Positions 20,968 to 30,342 of a DNA stretch of 64,000 nt are shown here, piece after piece; position 1 is the first letter of the stretch; each line of letters opens with the position of its first letter. The stretch is from Acestrorhynchus altus (taxonomy: Eukaryota; Chordata; Actinopteri; Characiformes; Acestrorhynchidae). The position numbers and the translations under genes are program-made. The notes under the pieces were generated by a model. It saw only the letters and a program-made list of their open reading frames with translations, searched no databases and was not told the DNA's origin. The stretch is taken from assembly GCA_034509495.1 (NCBI GenBank), contig CM067514.1:5964259-6028258 (forward strand), given 5' to 3'.

Positions 20968-21425
20968 GCACCTGTTTTTTGTCTCCATAATTCCATGCAC
21001 AATTTTTGAAATATTGACTCTCTTCAAACTTTAAAATGTCTGTCCTGAACCTGAATGTTTTGCTTGTATGGAGCTTTATGACTTGTGTTTTTTGTACAGT
21101 CATCACACAAACTTTCCAAATTCTGTAATTAATTGTGAATGGGGAAAAGTCTGTGTGATGATTCTATAAAAAACGCAGGTCAGATCAGGACAACATATTC
21201 CATGAAGCTCCTCTGCGAGATCCCCAACTCTGTCTAATTTGGAGTTTATAGCTCAAAAGCAGTTTTTTTTTAATGCATTCTTAAGGATGAGTTTGTGTCT
21301 GTGAATCTAAACTGCTATAAGTCTATAAAGAGCACTATTATAATGTGTAAATATTGTTATTATACAGGACATACTCACAGGATTTAGAATCTTTTATAAG
21401 GTAATTATAAGTAATCATAAGTATT
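20016..21425. other. no gene recognised; TTC/TTA microsatellite
   Basis: A (TTC)n run passes into (TTA)n at 20,897-20,967. It codes poly-Ser/Tyr only by chance. A piece near 20,525-20,560 (AAGAGCTGGTTATAGACAGT) repeats part of the SINE-like element at 18.2 kb. The rest has no supportable feature. Confidence 0.6.
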
Positions 21426-21680
21426 TTATAATACTAGGATACAGAGCTGAGGCACACATTGATAAACACAAAAAAAGACAAGGACAGAGACAAAGGAACT
21501 TAAATACACAGACAAGACAAGAAACACCTGGGTCTGAATTACAAATGGGCAGGGTTTCATACAAGGCACAGGTGGGAACAGGGCAGAGCTAGGGAGGAAG
21601 AAAAGACAAAAACAAAACAGACGCATTCTTGAAAGCACATGGGGAACCAAAACTAAATGGAATAGTGATGAGAAGAAACA
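21426..21680 (-). mobile_element. LTR fragment related to the 6.1-kb solo LTR
   Basis: Read on the minus strand it has TCCTCCCTAGCTCTGCCC, CCCACCTGTGCCTTGTATG, AAACCCTGCCC, CCCAGGTGTTTCTTGTC and TGTATTTAAGTTCCTTTGTC, in the same order as in the solo LTR at 6138-6562. Its ends are not clear. Confidence 0.6.
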
Positions 21681-21722
21681 GACATGGAAGTTAAACTTAC
21701 AAGACACAGGACATAGTGAATA

Positions 21723-21960
21723 TTATGATGTGACATCATCTTTGTGTTCCACATCCTTTTTATGCGTAGGCTGCTCAAGTAAAGGAGGAGGGGGCTCACA
21801 ATTATCAGAAAAATCAGAGCTGTCTGGCTTTTCTGGTATTTGATTGAATTTGGTATAGAAGTAATAGGAGACTGCAAGTCCTAGCAGGCCAGGAACTGCA
21901 AAGTAGGCAATGAGTCTTTCCATGATGATCTCTTGATCTCTTGATCTGTTGCTAATGCTC
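21723..21960 (-). CDS. small membrane protein B, coding exon 2
   Basis: This is the paralogue of gene A in the same orientation. Exon 2 starts at 21960 after CTCTATTTTCAG and ends with TAA at 21723. Joined to exon 1 at 22,626, an ATG at 22657 reads in frame through the junction and gives 89 residues. A second in-frame ATG at 21923 would give 66. The protein shows SISNRSRDQEII, then a hydrophobic span (about YFAVPGLLGLAVSYYFY), then a proline- and acid-rich tail (EPPPPLLEQP, KKDVEHKDD). Compared with A it has one unit, not two, and lacks the basic tail. The function is unknown; one membrane pass is the only structural inference. Confidence 0.6.
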
Positions 21961-22018
21961 CTGAAAATAGAGAAAATACGACACATCTTCTCCAAACATT
22001 TTCTACTCTGTGTACTAC

Positions 22019-22178
22019 TGGTGCCGGTCCCAAGCCTGGATAAATGGTGAGGGTTGTGTCAGGAAGGGCATCCAGCGTAAAACTTGTGCCAAAACTATAA
22101 TGCAAATCATAAATATGATGATCCGCTGTTGCGACCCCTAACGGGAGCAGCCAAAACAAGAAAAAGAAGAAGAAGAAC
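22019..22178 (+). mobile_element. RTE-like 3' end inserted in the gene B intron
   Basis: GGTGAGGGTTGTGTCAGGAA, then GGCATCCAGCGTAAAAC, GCGACCCCTAACGGGAGCAG and an AAGAAGAAG tail form a LINE/SINE 3' end widespread in fish. Copy A has uninterrupted sequence at the same place (TTTTCTACTCAGTGGATGAT), so this insertion came after the A/B duplication. Confidence 0.8.
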
Positions 22179-22625
22179 GATGATGTGCTAGTTTTGGTCT
22201 TTGTAATACATACCTACATGCTTAAAAATGATGGTTCTTCAGGGGTTCTTTGCATCATGAAAGGGTTAGATTAATGCATCATAATGCACTGTAGATGGTT
22301 TTACATGGCACCAAAAATGGTACTTTTTGTTTCGGTGTCAGGCTTGCAACTGTAGAAGAAGCCTTTTTAGTGCCACATTAGAACTCTTTAAAAGGTTCTA
22401 TGTATAACTCTCTACAACACATTCTCCATCAACCTGAACAACCCTTTCATGTTGCAAGGAACTCTTGATTAATGCAAAGGGTTGATTGAGTGTAGCTGAA
22501 CCATTTTCTTTACTAAAGAAACTTTGAAGAAGAGTGTGTAGATAATTCTACCTAGAAGTTACATCCATATTGTCTCTGCCTTCTTAGTGAGTTTCTTAGC
22601 AACTTGCTTATATTTACACACATAC

Positions 22626-22737
22626 CAGAAAAAAGGAGATCTTTTAAAACATAACATTACCTTTATTCCTGATCTCTGTTTGTGTCACCTTCACTTTTTG
22701 CAATAAACTGATTTATGGCCAGCAAATTCAATTGCTG
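22626..22737 (-). CDS. gene B exon 1, possibly coding at its 3' end
   Basis: Donor CTG|GTATGT is at 22626 and the inferred start is about 30 bases below the TATA element. An ATG at 22657 opens 10 codons plus two bases (MLCFKRSPFF) that join exon 2 in frame. In copy A the same segment has no ATG and one T fewer in the T-run before the donor, so only B can start here. Confidence 0.45.
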
Positions 22738-22761
22738 ACCAACTCTACAAAGGTTCACCAC

Positions 22762-22830
22762 CTATATTTATAGGGTTGGCAGAGCACCTCTGACATCACT
22801 GCATTTATGACATTACTACATTCGATTCCA
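22762..22830 (-). promoter_or_regulatory. gene B TATA element and upstream sites
   Basis: Minus-strand CCTATAAATATAG (22,762-22,774) mirrors the TATA of gene A. Upstream TGACATCACTGCATTTATGA also matches A, with the second TGACAT word changed to TGACATTA. Confidence 0.5.
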
Positions 22831-22861
22831 GTTTTGCCTGTCACTCATTCTGTGTATTTAC

Positions 22862-23005
22862 ATCTTCTTCTTTTGGCTGCTCCCTTTAGGGGACACCACA
22901 GTGGATCATCATATTTATGATCCGCATTAAAGTTTTACGCCAGATGCCCTTCCTGACGCAACCCTCACCATTCACCTGGGCCTGGGCCCAGCACCAGAAG
23001 TGCAC
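22862..23005 (-). mobile_element. RTE-like 3' end, minus strand
   Basis: Same family as 22,019-22,178 but inverted: CTTCTTCTTTTGGCTGCTCC, then TTTAGGGGACACCACAGTGG, GCCCTTCCTGACGCAACCC and GGGCCTGGGCCCAGCACC. Confidence 0.75.
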
Positions 23006-23194
23006 AAACTACACCCCTAATGGCTGGTTTTTCTGTGTCTTTACATAATCTGGTCAAACTCAACAAATTCTCACTCAAGAGTCTGTAAACTTACAGAATC
23101 ATCCATTTTACAAAGAAGGTGAAAAATGTGTGTGATTGCAGTAGGCAACATTTCAGACACCCCCCTATGTTGGCCAAAGTTTTCAGCATGTCAA

Positions 23195-23432
23195 GCATAT
23201 CAGTACATTAGCAAGCAACACTTACACTATAGCAACACCTCATCAACCACCTAGCAACAACACCTTAGCAAGTGATTCCTGTACCATAGCAATTCCTTAG
23301 CAACCACCTTGCATCATCTTAGCAACTTCATCGTATACCATAGTAACATGTTAGCAACCAACTTCTATAGCAAGAACTTGGCAACCACCTAACAAAACCC
23401 TAGCAACCAACTTCTATACCTTAGCAACAGCA
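23195..23432 (+). repeat. TAGCAAC-type tandem repeat array 2
   Basis: Units such as ATAGCAACACCTCATCAACC, CACCTAGCAACAACACCTTAG and ACCATAGTAACATGTTAGC repeat with irregular period. Confidence 0.85.
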
Positions 23433-24238
23433 GGGTAGATTTGCTTTCAACATTGGTGGTGACGGGGGATCAAGTTGAGGTTTGCTGGATATTGGTGAGG
23501 ATACATTTTAATTCCACGACCAAGAATCAGATTATTGGGGAAGATATGTCAAATGTCTTTGGACATTGGTGGGGTAACTGTTACTTCTGTGCTCTGACAT
23601 GCATAGTGTCTGTGAATGTAAGTAAGTGTTCAATTCGTGCTTGCTACCTGGCGGGAAGAACCCCTCTCTGTACTACGTTACTGAGTGATCTTTCAAGATT
23701 TCGAGGGAATTCAAATGATCACCATTCTGTTGGCGCATTCATTCTAAAAGCAAAATAGAGATCCTCTCCAGATTTAATACTACCAAATGAGTTTTTTATA
23801 GCCTCTGTATATTTTACAGCTTGAGAAATCTCTGCTATGCTTGTAACTCTGGAATATCCTTCAGTCTTTACCTTCTTCACTGAGTAGTCTGAATAATTTC
23901 TCTGTGAAAGTCTCAGCAACAGTTATTCTCCACACATCACCTCCATCACTCCGTCTTCCCATTGTCGTTCTGTTATTGTTTTGAGCACACCTCAAAAAGA
24001 TTTAGTTGTTTAGCCACCAAGACAATCTGGGATTGGGGATGAGGTACAGAAGGCTTTGGCCAAGCATATATTTGATGCACTGTGAATATTATCAGGTCTA
24101 GTTTCTGTATCTGTGTTGAAATCTACACACATCACCACATTTGAAAATGTCCTGGAGGTTTGTTAGGTAGTCCTTTAAAGGTACCGTAATGTTGGAAATG
24201 CCTAATGCATCTGTACATTTGTCTTTCTCCAACAACAG
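23433..24238. other. no gene recognised
   Basis: Unassigned sequence leads into the GIMAP-like exon. On the minus strand about 23,719-23,919 is an open frame with no recognisable motif; I give it no weight. Confidence 0.4.
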
Positions 24239-24960
24239 GGACAGAGCTGAGGGCAGTCCTTCTGGGATGGCACAGATCTGGCAAGATGTCAGTGATCAAT
24301 AGCATATTAGAACCCAGTGTGACTGTGTCAGTTAGTGGTCAGTATGTGAAGAAAGAAGAATCTTTCAATGGAAGGAAAGTCACATGGTTTGTTACTCCTG
24401 GCTGGTGGAAAGACTGCAGCATGAGTGATTTATCAGAGCGTATCTCTGTGTCCTCCTGGTCCTCATACCATTCTCCTGGTAGTTGAAGATGCACATGCAG
24501 ACACTAGGACAGCATATGGAGCTTCTGGGTGAGAGTCTGGGCACATACCTTAGTGTGCTTCACGAGAGCTGACAAATTGATTAGGATGACCTTTGAGCAG
24601 CCCAAACTAATCGGGGGGAAAAGAGGCATAAGAGGCTTTTAAAGAAATGTAAACAGATATCATGTTTTTGATATTAAATAGGGCATGGCAACGCAAGTCT
24701 CAGGGTTATTTGAGAAAATAGAGACTGTATTAAGACTTAATGGTGGCAGAAAATTTGAGGGCCTTGTGCAACTCAGGTACTTGGTAGTTATGAGAATATC
24801 CTGAAGGTTCTTAAGGAAGAGTGGAACAGAAAGGCCATGGAGTTTAGAGAAAATCCAGAAAAAATACAGCCATAAGTCATTGGGCCACTCAAGGAAAACA
24901 ACTGGACCCAGACACCCCCTCCTAACTAAGTTAAAACTGAAATGTCTTTGAGTGTTCTCA
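24239..24960 (+). pseudogene. GIMAP/AIG1-type GTPase pseudogene
   Basis: After acceptor AACAACAG the frame reads TELRAVLLGWHRSGKMSVIN, the AIG1 G1 region (usual 'lvLvGktGaGKSa') with Ser changed to Met after Lys, then NGRKVTWFVTPGWW, the G3 region where the usual Asp-Thr-Pro-Gly has Val for Asp. A frameshift near 24,445 is needed to continue with PPGPHTILLVVEDAHADT. Later broken pieces (VNRYHVF, TQVSGLFEKIETVLRLNGGR) match the end of the AIG1 domain. GIMAPs are membrane-associated immune GTPases, numerous in fish. Stops, shifts and spoiled P-loop and G3 residues mark a dead copy. Confidence 0.75.
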
Positions 24961-25287
24961 GTTGAGGGTTTTTATTTGAGTTATAATAATTTGTTTGTTT
25001 GTTTGTTTTTTGTTTGTTTTTTTAATGTCATCCATAAAGGAGTCCTCTGATATGCCAAAATGTTTGGGTCTGTAGGAGGAAAAAATGCATCAAATATACA
25101 TCATTATACATTAAAGGTATGAAGATACAGTGGTTTGGAACATTCACGTTTCAAATGCTCATATAATATAGTAGGGTGTCCCACAGGTGTACACATATTG
25201 AACTCTGGTGTTTGATCATTGTCCATGACCTCACTCAGCATCGGGAAGGGAGATATGTCACTTCCATTAACAATCCAGTGGATGACA
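24961..25287. other. no gene recognised
   Basis: It contains a (TTTG)n-like run near 24,990-25,022. Nothing else is supportable. Confidence 0.4.
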
Positions 25288-25744
25288 TCATGTGGGGCAA
25301 GACCTTAGCAGATCTTGGTCCACAGAGTTGCTGAATAAAGAGACCTTAATTTCTTCATGAGCCTCCTGACAAGTGGCCCAAAGTTTGGAGAGTTTGGATG
25401 AGTTGAAAAAGAACACTTTCTGTGGTCTCTCAATTACAAGTGCAGCCACAACACTGCCTGATGCTACATAGTTTGCCACATGGGCTGATCTGGTAAGGGC
25501 CACAAAACAGACCCTGCATGGGGCAGCAGAATCTAATACTGCTTCAGTTGCAACTGAAAGGTTCCTAGAAGAAGTGAAACTTCTTAAAGCACACAAGTCT
25601 GTTTTTCCCAGTAGCTGATTGAGCACACACTGTCCTGAATGGGATTTCGAGACAGGTCTCATTGTCTCATCTCCTGATAAAAGATGTGGATCCATGCCTG
25701 CTACATTCCGGATCTGATTATATGGAGATGTTAGCCTTCTGTGC
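25288..25744 (-). CDS. unrecognised open frame, possible exon
   Basis: On the minus strand an open frame runs from an acceptor-like CATCATAG at 25,745 to a stop at 25288, about 151 codons. The first ATG is at 25695 (135 codons). The composition is protein-like, with stretches such as PYNQIRNVAGMDPHLLSGDE, PCRVCFVALTRSAHVANYVA and RPQKVFFFNSSKLSKLW. I do not recognise a family. Its uninterrupted length in a region full of broken genes makes it worth noting. No partner exons were found, so it could be a single remaining exon or chance. Confidence 0.35.
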
Positions 25745-25774
25745 CTATGATGACAGACTTACCACCAGCACTCT

Positions 25775-26062
25775 TGCATATGTTAGCTAGCAACACCACA
25801 GAAACCACCTGGGATACCACAGCACTACAGCAATTACCTGGGATAGCATTACAGCCACCTAGCAACACCATAGCATCCATCTAGCAACAATTTAGCAACA
25901 CCATAGAAACCACCTGCTATACCACAGCAACACCATTACAACCAGGTAGCAACCACTTAGCAACACTACAGCAACTACCTGGGATACCATAGCAGCTACT
26001 TAGCAACACCATAGCAACCACCTGGGATATCGCAGCAATAACCCCCCAACTGCATGGAAACA
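25775..26062 (+). repeat. TAGCAAC-type tandem repeat array 3
   Basis: Units like CACCATAGCAACCACCTGGG, ATACCACAGCAACACCATTA and ACCTAGCAACACCATAGC repeat here. The added CCTGGGATA word is not seen in arrays 1 and 2. Confidence 0.85.
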
Positions 26063-28522
26063 AGCATTTTATCAATATTGTTCACATGAATTTCCCAGCA
26101 TTGAGGAGTTAATGGTGTGTTGATTAGATTTTACTATTTTATTAAAAGTTTCTGGCATTGTTGTTTTCCAGTATGACTTCCTTTTACTGACAAGTTATGG
26201 TATAGCTGACATTTCTGTTATTGTATGTATTTTTTTTTCTTGCATTAAAGATTGTTTTTAAAAACTATAAAAGTATGTAATAATTGATTATTGCTGTAGA
26301 CTTCAATGTTTTTGTTGCTTAGCACCCTTCTTATTTACTTTATGCATGATCAACACACCGGACCCAGCCAATCAGCCAATTAACAGAGCCCTCCTGAGTA
26401 AAGTAGTAAGAAACCACTAAAATATGCAAGGTAGGGGGTTCTCCAAACCTGAATTCAGGATCTTTACATTTTTATTTTTCCCCCAAATCTGACCTCCAGC
26501 CTGTTCTGTAGTAGCTTACAGGACTTTTTTCACTTCATACTAATATGGCTTCCAGCTACTGTTCAACCTTCTAAAATCTGAAGGCAAGTGAAGACTCTGA
26601 CTTCATGTTGGCCTTGTCCAGAAACATGCATGGAAAGATGGTGGGAGCGATATGGGTTAATTTTTCAGTTCATCTTCATGAGACCTAAAAATGCAGCTCA
26701 TTCACTCAGTATCTTCCAAAGAATATTCTTAAATTTGTTCTTCTGTCCTAAAAACAAGTTATATCAAGTGGTGAATTGTTCACAGCTCTGCTTTTATAAT
26801 GATGGATCCCAAGATCCTGGTGAACTGAATAAATCCTGAACCAGAAATCACTGGTTGATGTCAGAATCTTGTTGAATAAGAGCCTGTGGCTCTCTGGTAT
26901 GAGTTATACTTTTAAATCAGGAGGTTCCTGTTTCGGGGTTGCTTTATTCATGGCTTGGGAATACAACAGACAGGAAAACAGAAGCTGTGGCTGGGATCCA
27001 GTGGCTTTGTGGTCGATACCATGGTTCTTTCTGCTCAGCATGTCTTTGGTTCAAATCCCATGCAAGAACCTTTCCTCACAGCTGTGAATGGTTTCAAACA
27101 CATCATACACTGATTTGACTCTGTCCTGAGGCCTTTTTTGCCAATCTACAAAAACATTGTATTGAAATTCAGGCCCAAAGTTGTGTAGCGCCAGCCTGGC
27201 ATTAGGTCTGCATATCATCGATGTCACATAAATATCTCATTTGTCAAAAGTGCCAACTTAAGTTTCAGTGGAAGTCAATAAAAAAAGTCTTATCTTCTGG
27301 ATCATTTATCAAGAAACACCAACTTTTGTTATCTTCTTGATGAAAGACTGCAGCTTGTGTTTATCTGTTCTAAATAAACTATCTATGACCAATCCAAAGA
27401 GTCTACCATAGGCACCTACATGGGGTGTTCCTAAACCAAGAACAGGCTCTCAATCCTCCCTCCCGCAAGAGAGACTCTTGATGTGTCAGAGTATGAGCAG
27501 AAATGCCATCTGGTGCTACTAAGGAAAAATAATAAATTATAAATTTCAGAGCATTTGGTTGAGTGGTATAAGTTGTGCTTCAGTATGCAGGATGTTGCTG
27601 GTTCAAACCCAAGCTGAAGTTTTTGAACGCAGTCATTGCTACTACAAAAGGCAAATGTCGAAAAAAAAGAGTTTCTAGTAATGAGATCCTGTGGCTCACT
27701 GGTAGATGCCATACCTCCATGGTCAGGAGGTTATCGGTTCAAGCACTGATCAGGGTGTCAAGATCATAGTTGGTAACTAGAGTGGAAGGCCTGATGGCAC
27801 AACCCAGAAATCAGGGGGGGATCAGCTGGAGTTGCCCCCCCTGGGGCCTCTGGTGTGATGAGTAGCTGGGGTTATGAAGGTTTTCAGAAAGTGTTTGACT
27901 TAGTTTTTAAATAGAAGCTTCTATTTAAAAACTATCACCCCACCCTTTTGGGTCTCTTCTAGAGGGAAGACTGCTTTTTCCCTGCTCCTCCATCCAGAGC
28001 CCATGTCAGATTTGAACCAGCAACCTCATGGTCATTAGGCAAGGAATCTCCCACAAAGCCACCAAAGCTGACGCTCAACAGTCTTTTTTAAGGAGGTTTG
28101 AACTTTGGTTTTGAGGTGAATTCTTAAATTTGGAAACCCCAAGCACGTGTCAATCAAAATCAAGCTCTCAACCATTCCTTCAAGTCTACACCTGCAGTCT
28201 GGACATGCATTTACACCTATTTTAGTTTTCACTACTTTGAACCTGGAATCTCCCCTTTCGTTGGCATGATTTGAGTTGTGTTTGGGTAGAATTGGCTGCT
28301 GTTGGATCCCAAAACAGTTTCATACGGACAGTCAGTGTGAGTCTAATGTGTTATTCATGCTTTTCAGGTATGTTACATTGTTTGGCTACAATTCAACAAT
28401 ATAGATAATACATTGCATCTTTATTTTTCATATTTTGGCATAATGTGAATCATTTTTATTGTGTCAAAATCTTAAAAATAAATATAAGAAAGATCATTTG
28501 TGTCTGTAATTTCACTGAGAAA
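26063..28522. other. no protein gene; cluster of tRNA-like segments
   Basis: Four segments look like worn tRNA-derived SINE heads with a box-B-like GGTTCAAnnCn word: 26,985-27,065 (TTTGGTTCAAATCCCA), 27,545-27,615 (GCTGGTTCAAACCC), 27,687-27,760 (TATCGGTTCAAGCAC) and 27,990-28,080 inverted (minus GCTGGTTCAAATCTGA). None folds into a complete tRNA by eye. Confidence 0.5.
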
Positions 28523-28635
28523 TAGGGGTCTCCAACCCTGCTCCTGGAGAGCTACTCTCCTGATCCAACAAAAGACTTCTTTCTGAAGTTCTTGAATGGG
28601 AAAGTAGCCCTCCAGGTGCAGGGCTGGTGACCGCT
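28523..28635. mobile_element. short MITE-like repeat (CAACCCTGCTCCTGGAG family)
   Basis: GTCTCCAACCCTGCTCCTGG and AGAGCTACTCTCCTG begin it, and CCTCCAGGTGCAGGGCTGGT ends it as an imperfect inverted match. Relatives are at 40,795-40,978, 54,582-54,760 and 60,380-60,560. Confidence 0.65.
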
Positions 28636-28854
28636 GCTGTCTTTATATTCATACATGTGAATTTTTTTAAATCAGTATGACTTAATTTGACTTTTGTGTG
28701 CATTAATTATTTTTTTTAAATAAAATAAATATAACAATCTCATCAATTCCCCCTATCTAGTGTATCTAGTGTAGATTCTGCAGTAAACCTTAATCAGACT
28801 GATTTCACTCAAGTATTCAACACAGTTTCTTTGCACATTTGTGTTTTTCCTTGT

Positions 28855-28930
28855 AGTCAGTTGTAAGATGAGATAATCCTTTATTAGTCCCACAGTAGGA
28901 AACTTCACAATGTTGCAGCAGCAAAGGGAT
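28855..28930 (-). mobile_element. LINE 3' tail fragment, minus strand
   Basis: The reverse strand reads GAAGTTTCCTACTGTGGGAC followed by TAATAAAGGATTATCTCATC, a common ending of fish LINEs. A diverged relative is at 8,627-8,672. Confidence 0.6.
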
Positions 28931-30286
28931 AGAAAGGCACTCAGTACAAGAAACAGATAAAGTATATTATCTACATTATAAATAATAAACAAATCAAAAT
29001 ATATATGCAGCATAATATAAACTTGTGTTCAAAGTATGCATAAAGTGTTCATTTGTCCCAAAACATTTGTCCAAAGTGTACAAAAATATGTGTCTGAATA
29101 TTTCTATTTGCTCCCTGGTGAAAGAAACGATGGAGCGTAATGTCAACTAGGATTTTTAGATACATGCCAGCCTTTCAGCCATATTTCAACCTCAGCTAGA
29201 TTAACTGTGCGGTTTGTGGGGTTGAACAGTGATGCTGGGTTAGAAGAATCCGCTTTTGAAACCATCACAGACGTGTGAGCAGGGATCTGTGCAGCAGGAC
29301 ACCAAATATGACATATCACTTTTTATTTAGGATGATCAAACGTGGTTTAGCTATTTTAATGTTAACAAGAAACTAAGACCCTCCTCATCTTATAGGAGAC
29401 ATGAAATTGGGAGCAATTCTGCAAGCAGGCCAATATGTGTCCATGTGTGCAGTATCACAGGGGCGCTGTTCTGGGCCACACTGGTCTCAAGTGACACATC
29501 ACCTGGTTCAAACAGGTTCCCAGTATAGGTCACTCTTGAATAATGTGAAATTTCTACTGCTTCCATATCTAGCTGATTGGAGGAAACTGGAATTTAAGCA
29601 AAATGATTTGCTATGGGAGAGAGAAATGGCACAAGGTCAGATCACAGTCGAGTTCCAGCTGATACGGATCCAAACTTTGTGTATTAATAACAAAGCCTCA
29701 AAGTTTAGATATGTGCTGATAATTAATGCAAAATACTTTATTTTAGCAAGTTTATATGAGACATTCTGGATTATTATCTGACATTGTTTGGCATCTACTG
29801 ATGTGAAATTACTAGTTTTTGGAGCTGTTAATGTGTATATTCAGGGTTTTCTAAAGCATGAGTAGATCAACATTATCATTTGCCTCCTCTCGGGTTCTTC
29901 ACAGCTGGTTTAAACACAAAGCGGCTTCAGATATTATGTGGTCATGTTCTACATCAACACAGCTTCACACTAGAGTCTAAACTCTTATGTACCCAAGAAA
30001 AGAACCTCCTTACGGTTACCGCGATTCTGAGAATTGTGTCCTTAGGGCACTAGACGACGCTCGTCATACAATGCGTATTAAATGTATTTCGACCCTGGTC
30101 CGTATGCAAAAATTACAAACACAACCCAGACAAGCCGAAATGCAATGATTTCAACAGTGTTAACAAAGTAAATAGTGTAGTTGACCTGATCCTGAACCCC
30201 CACCTATACCTAACCCTATCCATAACCATAGTAAAATGTGAAACTCTTACCTTGCCGGCATGAGCTCCCAATCAATTCCACCCTTA
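28931..30286. other. no gene recognised
   Basis: The open frame at 29,401-29,781 on the plus strand has no recognisable motif and no splice or promoter context. I do not call it. Confidence 0.4.
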
Positions 30287-30342
30287 ATTACCCTGAGGGA
30301 ACCCTCCCAAGGGATCAATAAAGTTCTATCCTATCCTAAAGG
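30287..30342 (+). mobile_element. L2-like LINE 3' end fragment
   Basis: CCCTGAGGGAACCCTCCCAA, GGGATCAATAAAGTTCTATC and CTATCC match the ending of the element nested in the ERV (2,424-2,480). Confidence 0.75.

Noticed and set aside
20796..20990. Open frame with poly-Ser and poly-Tyr runs
   Set aside because: It is only the TTC/TTA microsatellite read as codons.
23719..23919. 66-codon minus-strand frame near the GIMAP copy
   Set aside because: No motif and no splice context; length is within chance.
29401..29781. 126-codon plus-strand frame
   Set aside because: No family resemblance, no promoter or splice sites that suggest a gene.
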